The notes under the pieces are model-generated. The model made no database searches. It was not told the DNA's origin and saw only the letters and a list, made by a program, of their open reading frames with translations. Shown here piece after piece: positions 9,232 through 17,432 of a DNA stretch of 64,000 bases (positions within the stretch are counted from its first letter, which is position 1; each line of letters begins with the position of its first letter). This stretch comes from Corynebacterium heidelbergense (GTDB lineage: Bacteria; Actinomycetota; Actinomycetes; Mycobacteriales; Mycobacteriaceae), in the NCBI RefSeq assembly GCF_028609845.1, contig NZ_CP063191.1:2108001-2172000 (forward strand), written 5' to 3'. Made by a program: the position numbers and the translations under genes.

Positions 9232-11454
9232 CTAAGCGATCCCGTTCTTCTCTTTGAACTCGCGGCGCCGCGCGTGCAGGATCGGCTCGGTGTAACCGGA
9301 GGGGGAATTCGTTCCGTTCAGGATCAGGTCCTTAGCGGCCTGGAACGCCACGGAATCGTCGTAGTTCGGGGCCATGTTCCGGTAGGCGGAGTCGCCCTCG
9401 TTCTGCTTGTCCACCTTCTTGGCCATCCGCTCCAGCGCCTCGATGACCTGCTCCTCCGTGATGATCTCGTGCTTGAGCCAGTTAGCCAGCAACTGGGAGG
9501 AAATGCGCAGCGTAGCGCGGTCCTCCATCAGGTCGACGTCGTGGATGTCCGGCACCTTGGAGCACCCAACGCCCTGCTCCACCCAGCGGACCACGTAGCC
9601 CAGGATGGACTGGCAGTTGTTGTCCAGCTCCTCCTTGATCTCCTCGGCGGACCAGTTCGCCCCGCCCTCGCCCTTGGCAGCGCTGGCGACGGGCACGGTG
9701 AGGATCTTGCCCTGCGTGTCCCGGCGACCTTCGGTGCGCAGCTTCTCCTGCACCTCGAAGACGTTGACCTCGTGGTAGTGCGTGGCGTGCAGCGTGGCAC
9801 CGGTGGGAGAGGGCACCCACGCGGTGGATGCGCCCTGCTTCGGCTGACCGATCTTCTGCTCCAGCATCTCAGCCATCAGCTCGGTCATGGCCCACATGCC
9901 CTTGCCGATCTGGGCCTTGCCGGGCAGGCCGTGCTCAATGCCCGCGTCCACGTTCTTGTCCTCGTAGGCCAGCATCCAGTCGGCGGTCTTCATCTCGCCC
10001 TTGCGGATCATGGGCCCCGCGACCATGGAGGTGTGGATCTCGTCGCCGGTGCGGTCCAGGAAGCCGGTGTTGATGAAGGCTAGGCGGTCCTTAACGGCGG
10101 CGATGCAGGCGTCCAGGTTGGCGGTGGTGCGCCGCTCCTCGTCCATCACGCCCACCTTCAGGGTGTAGCGCGGCAGGTCCAGCAGGTCCTCGATGGCGGC
10201 GAAGAGGTCGTTGGTGAACGCCACTTCCTCCGGCCCGTGCTGCTTGGGCTTCACGATGTAGATGGAGCCGGTGCGGGAGTTGCCCTTGTCGTTGTCCTCG
10301 GCCAGGCCGGGGATGGCACAGGCGGAGGTGATCACGCCGTCCATGATGCCCTCGAAAACCTCCTCGCCCTGGGCATCTAGGATGGCCGGGTTCTGCATGA
10401 GGTGGCCAACGTTGCGCACGAACATGAGGGAGCGGCCATGCAGGCGCAGCTCTCCGCCATCCCGGGAGGTGTATACGCGGTCCTCATTGAGGCGACGGGT
10501 GAAGCTCTTGTCGCCCTTCTTCACTTCCTCAGCCAGCTCGCCGGTGTTCAGCCCCAGCCAGTTGGCGTATCCCAGCGCTTTGTCGGTGGCGTCCACAGCA
10601 GCTACGGAGTCCTCGAAGTCCATGATGGTGGACACGGCGGACTCCAGGACCACATCCTTGACCCCTGCCTTGTCGGTCTTGCCGACCGGGGATTCGGGGT
10701 CGATCTGAATGTCGATGTACAGCCCGTTGTTGCGCAGCAGGATGGAGCTGGGGTCGTTCAAATCGCCCTGGTATCCCACGTAGGCCTCGGGGGAGCGCAG
10801 CTTGAGCTCGCTGCCCTCCACCTCTGCGGTGAACTGGCCGGAGGCGATGGAGTACTTGGTCACGTCGCGGTGGGAGCCGCCGTCCAGCGGCACGGCGCGG
10901 TCCAGGAAGTCCCGGGACCACTCGATGACCTTGTCTCCGCGGACCTTGTTGTAACCGGTGCCCTTTTCCTGGCCGTTTTCTTCGGAGATGGCGTTAGTGC
11001 CGTAGAGCGCGTCGTACAGGCTGCCCCAGCGGGCGTTGGCGGCGTTGAGGGCGAAGCGCGCGTTGAGCACGGGAACCACCAACTGCGGGCCGGCGGTTTC
11101 GGCGATTTCCGAGTCGATGTTTTGGGTGTTGATCTCGAAGTCACCGGGCTCTTCGACGAGGTATCCGATTTCCTTGAGGAAGGCGGTGTATTCCTCGGGA
11201 TTCTGCTCGCCCTTGTGGTCTGCGTACCAGTTGTCCAGCTTGGTCTGCAGTTCGTCACGCTTGGCCAGCAGCTCGCGGTTGCGGGGGGTGAACTCCTCGA
11301 CGATCTTGCCGAAGCCGTCCCAGAAGGCCTGTTGGTCTTCGGCGGAGCTCTTGCCGATCCGGGGGAGTACGTCGCCGTTGACGAAGTCGTAGAGCTTCTT
11401 GGCGACCTGCAGGCCGCCCGCCGTGACGCGTTCTGTCTGCTGGGGCTGGGTCAT
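9232..11454 (-). CDS. glcB: Malate synthase G
   Basis: Condenses glyoxylate with acetyl-CoA to malate (EC 2.3.3.9), the second step of the glyoxylate bypass. Its 740 residues are the length of the single-chain G isoform, which corynebacteria use as AceB. Recognisable are [18 protein letters not shown] (metal ligands near the active site), [59 protein letters not shown], and [26 protein letters not shown] split across the CoA channel. The ATG at 11454 has AAGGAG 6 nt upstream. It is transcribed divergently from isocitrate lyase across a 579-bp control region. A link to allantoin-derived glyoxylate is suggested by the neighbouring genes. Confidence 0.97.
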   Translation of the reverse strand: MTQPQQTERVTAGGLQVAKKLYDFVNGDVLPRIGKSSAEDQQAFWDGFGKIVEEFTPRNRELLAKRDELQTKLDNWYADHKGEQNPEEYTAFLKEIGYLVEEPGDFEINTQNIDSEIAETAGPQLVVPVLNARFALNAANARWGSLYDALYGTNAISEENGQEKGTGYNKVRGDKVIEWSRDFLDRAVPLDGGSHRDVTKYSIASGQFTAEVEGSELKLRSPEAYVGYQGDLNDPSSILLRNNGLYIDIQIDPESPVGKTDKAGVKDVVLESAVSTIMDFEDSVAAVDATDKALGYANWLGLNTGELAEEVKKGDKSFTRRLNEDRVYTSRDGGELRLHGRSLMFVRNVGHLMQNPAILDAQGEEVFEGIMDGVITSACAIPGLAEDNDKGNSRTGSIYIVKPKQHGPEEVAFTNDLFAAIEDLLDLPRYTLKVGVMDEERRTTANLDACIAAVKDRLAFINTGFLDRTGDEIHTSMVAGPMIRKGEMKTADWMLAYEDKNVDAGIEHGLPGKAQIGKGMWAMTELMAEMLEQKIGQPKQGASTAWVPSPTGATLHATHYHEVNVFEVQEKLRTEGRRDTQGKILTVPVASAAKGEGGANWSAEEIKEELDNNCQSILGYVVRWVEQGVGCSKVPDIHDVDLMEDRATLRISSQLLANWLKHEIITEEQVIEALERMAKKVDKQNEGDSAYRNMAPNYDDSVAFQAAKDLILNGTNSPSGYTEPILHARRREFKEKNGIA

Positions 11455-11779
11455 TGTGGGCTCCTTCGCATATTTATGGCAGGCGAGGGCGGCGCGGCAG
11501 TGCGCGGGCACCTCGCCCCGTGCAGTAGTTGCCGACGTGTGAGGTCACGCTTCGGCATCTTTAGTACCGTTTGTACACCGTCTAGATTAGGTGACCCCCA
11601 TCACCGACGGCATCAATCTTGTATCTTCACACACATTGTCACCCCCACCTGGTCAGCTCACGGTGGGGGTCTGTTGCGTTTTTCTTCTTGTGGACGCCAG
11701 AAACATCCACGCTCCTACCCGCGCATTACCCCTGCATGAGAGGTATTTGGCGGAAATATGAACGGGAACCTACACCGGT

Positions 11780-11792
11780 GGAACTTTGCAAA
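11780..11792 (+). promoter_or_regulatory. Predicted RamB binding box upstream of aceA
   Basis: GGAACTTTGCAAA matches 12 of 13 positions, and its core fully, of the motif reported for RamB in C. glutamicum (A, A/G, AACTTTGCAAA). It lies about 52 bp upstream of the predicted -35 of aceA. RamB represses acetate and glyoxylate genes in C. glutamicum, and a RamB orthologue is encoded at 20711-22210 in this window. Confidence 0.7.
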
Positions 11793-11843
11793 CTTCACAA
11801 AACCCCCCTTTACCCCTACACAAAAAACAGTTCGCGATGTGCG

Positions 11844-11871
11844 TTGACGTGCATCTTTACGTTGGTACAGT
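11844..11871 (+). promoter_or_regulatory. Predicted sigma-A promoter of aceA
   Basis: TTGACG (11844-11849) and TACAGT (11866-11871) are separated by 16 bp. This predicts a start near 11878 and an untranslated leader of about 155 nt before the aceA ATG at 12034. Confidence 0.5.
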
Positions 11872-12033
11872 GGCAAGTGACAACGAAGGGCGCCGTCTTC
11901 GCGGCATGCCCGGCAGGAGTTTCGAGCTCATTGCAGGCATATTGCACGCCCCCGGATGGCGGGGGTGGCGCGGGAGCCCTTTCGGGTCGTGCACATGCAC
12001 AACTTCGCGATTCACAAAGGAAGTGAACACTAG

Positions 12034-13329
12034 ATGTCTAACGTCGGTAAGGCACGTACCGCTCAGGAGATCCAGAAGGACTGGGACGAGAACCCCCGCT
12101 GGGCTCACGTTGAGCGCGACTACACCGCTGAGCAGGTCGCCGAGCTGCAGGGCACCGTCGTCGAGGAGCACACCCTCGCTAAGCGCGGCGCCGAGATTCT
12201 GTGGGAGGCCGTGAACAAGGGCGACGATTCCTACATCAACGCCCTGGGCGCCCTGACCGGTAACCAGGCCGTGCAGCAGGTCCGCGCTGGCCTGAAGGCC
12301 GTCTACCTGTCCGGCTGGCAGGTCGCTGGCGATGCCAACCTGGCTGGTCACACCTACCCCGACCAGTCCCTGTACCCGGCCAACTCCGTGCCGCAGGTCG
12401 TGCAGCGCATCAACAACGCTCTCAAGCGCGCTGACGAGGTTGCCCGCGTGGAGGGTGACACCTCCGTCGAGAACTGGCTGGTGCCGATCGTTGCCGACGG
12501 CGAGGCCGGCTTCGGTGGCGCTCTGAACGTCTACGAGCTGCAGAAGGCCATGATTAAGGCCGGTGCCGCTGGTACCCACTGGGAGGACCAGCTCGCTTCT
12601 GAGAAGAAGTGTGGTCACCTCGGCGGCAAGGTGCTCATCCCCACCCAGCAGCACATCCGTACCCTGAACTCCGCACGTCTGGCTGCTGACGTTGCGAACA
12701 CCCCCACCCTGGTCGTTGCTCGTACCGACGCCGAGGCCGCTACTCTGCTGACCTCCGACGTTGACGATCGGGATAAGCCGTTCCTGACCGGCGGCCGCAC
12801 CGCTGAGGGCTTCTACAACGTGCAGAACGGCATCGAGCCCTGCATCGCCCGCGCGAAGGCCTACGCTCCCTACGCCGACCTGATCTGGATGGAGACCGGT
12901 ACCCCCGACCTCGAGCTGGCCAAAAAGTTCTCCGAGGCCGTGCGCTCCGAGTACCCGGACCAGCTGCTGGCCTACAACTGCTCCCCGTCCTTCAACTGGT
13001 CCGCTCACCTGGACGACGACACGATCGCCAAGTTCCAGAACGAGCTGGGCGCCATGGGCTTCAAGTTCCAGTTCATCACCCTGGCTGGCTTCCACGCCCT
13101 GAACTACTCCATGTTCGACCTGGCCTACGGCTACGCTCGCAACCAGATGTCCGCCTTCGTGGAACTGCAGAACCGCGAGTTCACCGCAGCCAAGGAGCGC
13201 GGCTTCACCGCTGTGAAGCACCAGCGCGAGGTGGGCGCCGGTTACTTCGACCGGATCGCCACCACCGTGGACCCGAACTCCTCCACCACCGCCCTGAAGG
13301 GCTCCACCGAAGAGGGCCAGTTCCACTAG
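12034..13329 (+). CDS. aceA: Isocitrate lyase
   Basis: Cleaves isocitrate to succinate and glyoxylate (EC 4.1.3.1), the first step of the glyoxylate bypass. The 431-residue protein has the catalytic-loop signature KKCGHLGGK with the catalytic cysteine near residue 193, plus [26 protein letters not shown] and YNCSPSFNW, all diagnostic of the bacterial AceA subgroup. The ATG is preceded by AAAGGAAG about 9 nt upstream. Codon usage is strongly biased toward C/G-ending codons, more uniform than in neighbours, as expected for a highly expressed gene. A perfect stem-loop terminator lies 70 bp after the stop. Control by RamB is predicted from the upstream box. Confidence 0.98.
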   Translation: MSNVGKARTAQEIQKDWDENPRWAHVERDYTAEQVAELQGTVVEEHTLAKRGAEILWEAVNKGDDSYINALGALTGNQAVQQVRAGLKAVYLSGWQVAGDANLAGHTYPDQSLYPANSVPQVVQRINNALKRADEVARVEGDTSVENWLVPIVADGEAGFGGALNVYELQKAMIKAGAAGTHWEDQLASEKKCGHLGGKVLIPTQQHIRTLNSARLAADVANTPTLVVARTDAEAATLLTSDVDDRDKPFLTGGRTAEGFYNVQNGIEPCIARAKAYAPYADLIWMETGTPDLELAKKFSEAVRSEYPDQLLAYNCSPSFNWSAHLDDDTIAKFQNELGAMGFKFQFITLAGFHALNYSMFDLAYGYARNQMSAFVELQNREFTAAKERGFTAVKHQREVGAGYFDRIATTVDPNSSTTALKGSTEEGQFH

Positions 13330-13398
13330 GCCACTTCTCCCCGCAGAGGTGAGGCCACGGGTGTAAGTCCCCGCTAGTCCACCGCTGCACCCCAAAAT

Positions 13399-13440
13399 GG
13401 GGCGGCTCATGCACCTGCATGAGCCGCCCCGTTCTTCTTT
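13399..13440 (+). terminator. Rho-independent terminator after aceA
   Basis: Perfect 15-bp inverted arms GGGGCGGCTCATGCA (13399-13413) and its complement (13416-13430) are followed by GTTCTTCTTT. It is the strongest terminator-like hairpin found in the window. Confidence 0.9.
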
Positions 13441-13583
13441 CGGCCAGGTTCTACAACGCCTCGCAGGGGGTGCTCTAGGTCAACTAGCCTGCCGCAGATT
13501 TTCTACAGCACTCATGGCTTGCAGCCTACGTGAGAAGCCTTTTCATCTCCTTTAATCTTTCTAATCTTTTCGATCTTGCCCGC

Positions 13584-14387
13584 CTACACCAGCCGCAGCC
13601 GGCGGGCGACCTCCACGGTCACAGCGAAGGCCTCGTCCGGGGCCAGCCACGCCACCGGTGCGCTCTCCGAACCGATGGCGGCCGGGCGCTGCGCCCACAG
13701 CCGGGTGCGGCAGCAAAAGTCCGCCCGCAGGTCCATCCCAGGCTCGAAGGCGGCTGGCACCGTGACCCAGTTAGCTGCCTCCGTGGCCCGGATCCGCCAA
13801 GGCCCCGCTGCTGACCGGTTCCCCTCGGAGCATCGGCGGAAACCACGCCCGGCGCGCAGGGGACGGACGTCCAACCCCACCTCCCGACCACTAGCCGGGC
13901 ACGTCGACTGGACCCGCACCGGACCGGGCAGAACGAGCCCGGCGAGCATCGCGTCGAAGATGCACCAGGTCCAGGCTGCTCCCCCGGGATGCACCAACCG
14001 ATGCGGAGTGGGAATGCCCGTGATGAGGCTGCCTACAACCCGTCCCTGATCGTCCCACTGGGTGCAGGGAAAGGAGCGGATGATGTCCGCCTCACCAGGA
14101 GAAACGCCGCCCGGTCCCATGTCATAGCAACGCACGCTATCGGTGCGCACCGGCGTGCCACCCTCCCCTTGCGCCAGGGATCGAGCCAGAGCCAACCACA
14201 CCTGGGCCCGTCGTCCACCGGTGAAGCCGAATGCCGCATCCAATCGCGCGGCCAGAAGCTCCGCCAGTGCCTCAAGCGGTTGCGGCAACGAGCTGCAATA
14301 GCCAGATGCGTTATGCGGGCCACTATCGAGGGGTTGCGTGGGAGAAAGCTGCGTCACCCTCCCCAATTTAATGGGAACTATTCCCAT
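13584..14387 (-). CDS. MerB-like organomercurial (alkylmercury) lyase homologue
   Basis: A 267-aa protein resembling organomercurial lyase, which breaks the C-Hg bond of alkylmercury by protonolysis. All four cysteines known from plasmid R831b MerB have counterparts: WCIFD (C142 with D145, matching C96/D99), STCPASG (C163, matching C117) and DFCCRTRLW (C225/C226, matching C159/C160). The core following C142 (VRVQSTCPASGREVGLDV) and the C-terminal DEAFAVTVEVARRL also align. The N-terminal 60 residues and a loop near 180-195 are longer than in classical MerB. No merA, merR or transporter is adjacent. Other actinobacterial members of the family are of unproven function, so catalysis on mercury is inference. 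A 490-aa ORF starting at 15056 overlaps creatinase and is rejected. The ATG at 14387 lacks a ribosome site. Confidence 0.8.
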   Translation of the reverse strand: MGIVPIKLGRVTQLSPTQPLDSGPHNASGYCSSLPQPLEALAELLAARLDAAFGFTGGRRAQVWLALARSLAQGEGGTPVRTDSVRCYDMGPGGVSPGEADIIRSFPCTQWDDQGRVVGSLITGIPTPHRLVHPGGAAWTWCIFDAMLAGLVLPGPVRVQSTCPASGREVGLDVRPLRAGRGFRRCSEGNRSAAGPWRIRATEAANWVTVPAAFEPGMDLRADFCCRTRLWAQRPAAIGSESAPVAWLAPDEAFAVTVEVARRLRLV

Positions 14388-14390
14388 TAA
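14368..14390. promoter_or_regulatory. Perfect palindrome overlapping the MerB-like start codon
   Basis: Arms TTAATGGGAA (14368-14377) and TTCCCATTAA (14381-14390) are exact inverted complements around CTA. The right arm contains the presumed ATG (14387-14385, minus strand). The size and symmetry suit a dimeric repressor operator. A hairpin occluding the start is an alternative. No regulator gene is adjacent. Confidence 0.55.
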
Positions 14391-14476
14391 CAACCCAGCG
14401 CGCTCGCTTCCGCCCGTCACCGCCGCTAGCCTTCCGCACCCGTCCTCCCCTACCTTCCGCAACCCGCCCGCCCCAG

Positions 14477-15748
14477 CTACTGCGCCGCGAACACGTTGTG
14501 TTCCGGCCCGGAAGCAAACCCGGTGATGTTGTCCACCCTGTCCTCCCGCACCACGAGGATGTCGTGCTCCCGATAACCACCGGCGCCGGGCTGATTGTGC
14601 GGGACGGTGAGCATCGGCTCCATGGAAACCACCATTCCCGGCTCCAGAACAGTGTCGATATCCTCCCGCAGTTCCAGCCCGGCTTCGCGCCCGTAGTAGT
14701 GGGAGAGCACCCCGAAGCTGTGCCCATACCCAAAGGTCCGCAACCCCAGGACCCCGTGCTCGGCGTAGATCCCGTTGAGCTTTTTGGCAATCTCGCTGCA
14801 CACCGCACCCGGTCGGACCAACTCCAACCCGCGGCGGTAGACCTCCATGTTGATCTCCCAATACCGCAGGTGCTCGGAATCCGGGGTGCCATAGAACATG
14901 GTGCGTTCGAGGGCGGTGTAGTACCCGCTGATCATGGGGAAGCAGTTCAGGGAAAGGATGTCCCCCTCCTGCACCTTCCGCGTGGTCGGCCAGTTGTGCG
15001 CCCCGTCGGTGTTGATATCCGATTGAAACCACACCCAGGTATCCCGCAGTTCGCACCCGGGGTAGCGCCGCGCGATCTCCTCCACCATCGCCGCCGTGCC
15101 GATCTGCGCGAACTCATACTCGCTGCGGGCGGGTCCCGCGCACAGGGCCTCCCGGATCGCCTCGCCGCCAATGTCCGCAACCTGCGCACCATCCGTGATG
15201 AGCTGGATCTCCTCTTCAGACTTCACCATCCGCATGCGCATGGCCGCAGCACCGACGTCGACGAGTTCCACGCCCGGCCCAAACTCCCCCTCGAGTGCGG
15301 CGAGCCCCGCGATCGTCATCGTGTCGTGTTCGATGCCCACGCGGAATTTAGGGCCGGTGAACCCCAGCATGTCCCGCACGGCTTTGCCCACTGCAGCGTG
15401 GAAGTTGCCTCGGCTCCAGTCCGTGTACACCACGTTGTCGCCGATGCTGCGCCGCCAGGGCATACCGGCGTCGATGCCGGCGCTGACGGTGCAGGTCGAG
15501 TCCTCCGTTACCACCATGGCGTAGGAGCGGCCGAAGGAGGTGAGCAGGAAGTCGCTGTAGTACTTGATGTTGTGCATGCTGGTCAGCACGACCGCGTCCA
15601 GGCCGTCGGTGGCCATGTGGCTGCGCAGCGCCTGCAGCCGACGATTCATCTCCGCGTCGCTGAAGGTCAGGGGGAGCTTCTCGCCGTTGCGTCCGTCGCG
15701 GATGCGCTCGTGGAGGAAGCTGTGGGTATCCAACACTGGGGTGCTCAT
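14477..15748 (-). CDS. Creatinase (creatine amidinohydrolase)
   Basis: Hydrolyses creatine to sarcosine and urea (EC 3.5.3.3). The 423-aa protein has the pita-bread (M24) fold. It follows Pseudomonas creatinase closely along its length: TSMHNIKYYSDFL, VVYTDWSRGN, AAAMRMRMVKSEEE, DTWVWFQSDINTDGAHN (catalytic histidine near residue 251), GDILSLNCFPMISGYYTALE, FGYGHSFGVLSHYYGREAG and DTVLEPGMVVSMEPM. Related M24 prolidases lack this combination. The N-terminus is about 15 residues longer than the Pseudomonas enzyme. The ATG at 15748 has GAGGTGAGA upstream. It is followed within the window by two carriers and a sarcosine oxidase, which completes the path creatine, sarcosine, glycine. Confidence 0.93.
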   Translation of the reverse strand: MSTPVLDTHSFLHERIRDGRNGEKLPLTFSDAEMNRRLQALRSHMATDGLDAVVLTSMHNIKYYSDFLLTSFGRSYAMVVTEDSTCTVSAGIDAGMPWRRSIGDNVVYTDWSRGNFHAAVGKAVRDMLGFTGPKFRVGIEHDTMTIAGLAALEGEFGPGVELVDVGAAAMRMRMVKSEEEIQLITDGAQVADIGGEAIREALCAGPARSEYEFAQIGTAAMVEEIARRYPGCELRDTWVWFQSDINTDGAHNWPTTRKVQEGDILSLNCFPMISGYYTALERTMFYGTPDSEHLRYWEINMEVYRRGLELVRPGAVCSEIAKKLNGIYAEHGVLGLRTFGYGHSFGVLSHYYGREAGLELREDIDTVLEPGMVVSMEPMLTVPHNQPGAGGYREHDILVVREDRVDNITGFASGPEHNVFAAQ

Positions 15749-15763
15749 GTGATTGTTCTCACC
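15748..15763. promoter_or_regulatory. Candidate GlxR-like site at the creatinase translation start
   Basis: TGTGATTGTTCTCACC matches nine of the ten outer bases of the GlxR consensus (TGTGA, six bases, TCACA). It overlaps the creatinase ribosome site and start, so it would act as a roadblock or lie near a short-leader promoter. Chance occurrence is possible. Confidence 0.3.
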
Positions 15764-15939
15764 TCGGCAATTCTGGTTGTTCAAACGGTGGGCTCATTTG
15801 TGCTTGTGGACGCCAGGAACCTAGCGCCGCTCGCACCCTCGCGATGTGCCGGCGGGCCGCGCGCGGTGGGGTGGCGTCCCCAAGAAGAACAACCGCACCA
15901 CGTGCCCATCTGCCGCATCGAACCCGCTCCCGCCGCCGC

Positions 15940-17280
15940 TCACCGGAGATGCTCTTTATTCGTTTCCGCGGCCCGCAGCACCGCGACGAAGGTGATGGTC
16001 GCCGCAAGCATGAGGTAGAACGCCGGTGCCAGCTTGCTGCCAGTCCACCCGATCAGCAGGGTCGCGACCATTGGCGCGGTACCACCGAACACGGCGTTGG
16101 CAATGTTGAAGGTGAGGGCGAAACCGGTGAAGCGAACCTTCGTGCTGAACTGCTCGGAGAGGAAGGACGGGAGGACCCCGTCGTTCAGCGCCAACACAAG
16201 CCCCATGAAAACCTCGATGAGGACCAGCAGGACGAAACCGACCTTATCCAGCAGCAGGAACGCGGGAATCGCGGTGCACACGAAGGCTACGGAGGACACC
16301 AACATCACCGTGCGCCGACCCACCCGGTCCGATAGCCACCCGGTCAACAGCACGCTGCCGATGTAGGCCAGCAGGGCAATGGTCGAGGCCATGAAGGCGT
16401 GCGTACGATCCTGGCCCAACTCGTCAGTGAGGTAGGTGGGCAGGTAGCTGAGGATGACGTAGAAGCCGATCGCGTTGAGCAGGGCGACGAACAGGGAGAT
16501 GACCAGCGCCTTCGGCTCGGCCAGGACATCGCGTAGCGGAACGGAGTGGGCGATCTCCTTTTCCGCGGCCTCGAACTGGGGAGTTTCCGCCAGGTGCTTA
16601 CGGATGTACAGGCCGACCAGGCCGAGGGGCCCGGCCAACAGGAAGGGCAGGCGCCAGCCCCAGGAGTTGACGTCGGCCTCCGAAAGCTGGCTAGTGAGGA
16701 CCGTGGCCAGGATGGAGCCGAGCAGCAGACCACTGGCGGTGCTAGCGGGCACGACGGCGGCGAACAGGCCGCGCTTGCCGTTGGAGGCGTACTCTGTGAG
16801 CAGCGTGGAAGCCCCAGCGTACTCACCGGCGGCGGAGAAGCCCTGGATCAGGCGCAACAGCAGCAACAGGATCGGGGCCAGCACCCCCACCGTCGCGTGG
16901 CTGGGCAATAGGGCGATGCAGAAGGTCGCCCCCGTCATGATCATGATGGACCAGCTCAGCGCAGTCTTACGGCCGTAGCGGTCCCCGATGTGGCCCCAGA
17001 CGAAGGCGCCGAGCGGCCGGATGAGGAAGGAAATGGCGAACAGGCCGAAAGTTTTCACCAGAGCGGTGCGGCCCGAATCCTCCGGGAAGAAGACCTGCGC
17101 GATGACGCTGGAGAGGTAGCCGTAGACGGCATAGTCGAACCATTCCACGAAGTTGCCCAGGAAGGAGGACTCGATCGCGCGGCGCCGGTCGTGGGCGCTG
17201 ACCTCCGGGGAGAGGGGAACGGGCCCGGCCAGAGCTGGGGATACGACGGCTGTTGGGGGTTGGTGGGGAGGATTGGACAT
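15940..17280 (-). CDS. MHS-type MFS transporter 1 of the creatine module
   Basis: A 446-aa, 12-helix major facilitator of the metabolite:H+ symporter (ProP/KgtP-like) type. Signatures are NFVEWFDYAVYGYLSSVIA in helix 1, GHIGDRYGRK in the 2-3 loop, LRLIQGFSAAGEYAGASTLL in helix 4 and LSDRVGRRTVML in the 8-9 loop. The ATG at 17280 has AAGGAG 9 nt upstream. A longer frame to 17352 has no ribosome site. It sits between creatinase and a close paralogue on the same strand. The context points to uptake of creatine, sarcosine or a related methylated amino acid. The family also carries glycine betaine, proline and dicarboxylates, so the substrate is not fixed. Confidence 0.88.
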   Translation of the reverse strand: MSNPPHQPPTAVVSPALAGPVPLSPEVSAHDRRRAIESSFLGNFVEWFDYAVYGYLSSVIAQVFFPEDSGRTALVKTFGLFAISFLIRPLGAFVWGHIGDRYGRKTALSWSIMIMTGATFCIALLPSHATVGVLAPILLLLLRLIQGFSAAGEYAGASTLLTEYASNGKRGLFAAVVPASTASGLLLGSILATVLTSQLSEADVNSWGWRLPFLLAGPLGLVGLYIRKHLAETPQFEAAEKEIAHSVPLRDVLAEPKALVISLFVALLNAIGFYVILSYLPTYLTDELGQDRTHAFMASTIALLAYIGSVLLTGWLSDRVGRRTVMLVSSVAFVCTAIPAFLLLDKVGFVLLVLIEVFMGLVLALNDGVLPSFLSEQFSTKVRFTGFALTFNIANAVFGGTAPMVATLLIGWTGSKLAPAFYLMLAATITFVAVLRAAETNKEHLR

Positions 17281-17432
17281 CGCGGTCATCTCCTTCATCT
17301 GCCGTCCGTACCGCAACTGATGGTCGGACGGCGGCGGTTGCTGTAGGAGCAACCAGATAGAATTCCAGGGGAGCCCTGGCGCGAATTCATTTCACAATAT
17401 GGGCCGGGGGTTACGCGGCCATATCGAAAGTA

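Larger units (their letters stand above)
11455..12033. promoter_or_regulatory. Divergent control region between malate synthase and isocitrate lyase
   Basis: A 579-bp intergenic region serving both glyoxylate-bypass genes. It contains a RamB-type box, a sigma-A-like promoter reading toward aceA, and several short C or G runs (for example near 11805-11820) of the loose kind described for RamA in C. glutamicum. TGTGAGGTCACG near 11537 is a short inverted repeat but lacks the six-base spacing of a GlxR site. No gene was seen inside the region. Confidence 0.7.

Noticed and set aside
11530..11550. TGTGAGGTCACG as a GlxR site between malate synthase and isocitrate lyase
   Set aside because: The half-sites are separated by two bases instead of six, so it does not fit the GlxR consensus.
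14388..15056. N-terminal extension of the MerB-like frame up to 15056
   Set aside because: It runs out of frame through the creatinase coding region on the same strand. Creatinase has a complete, well-conserved frame there.
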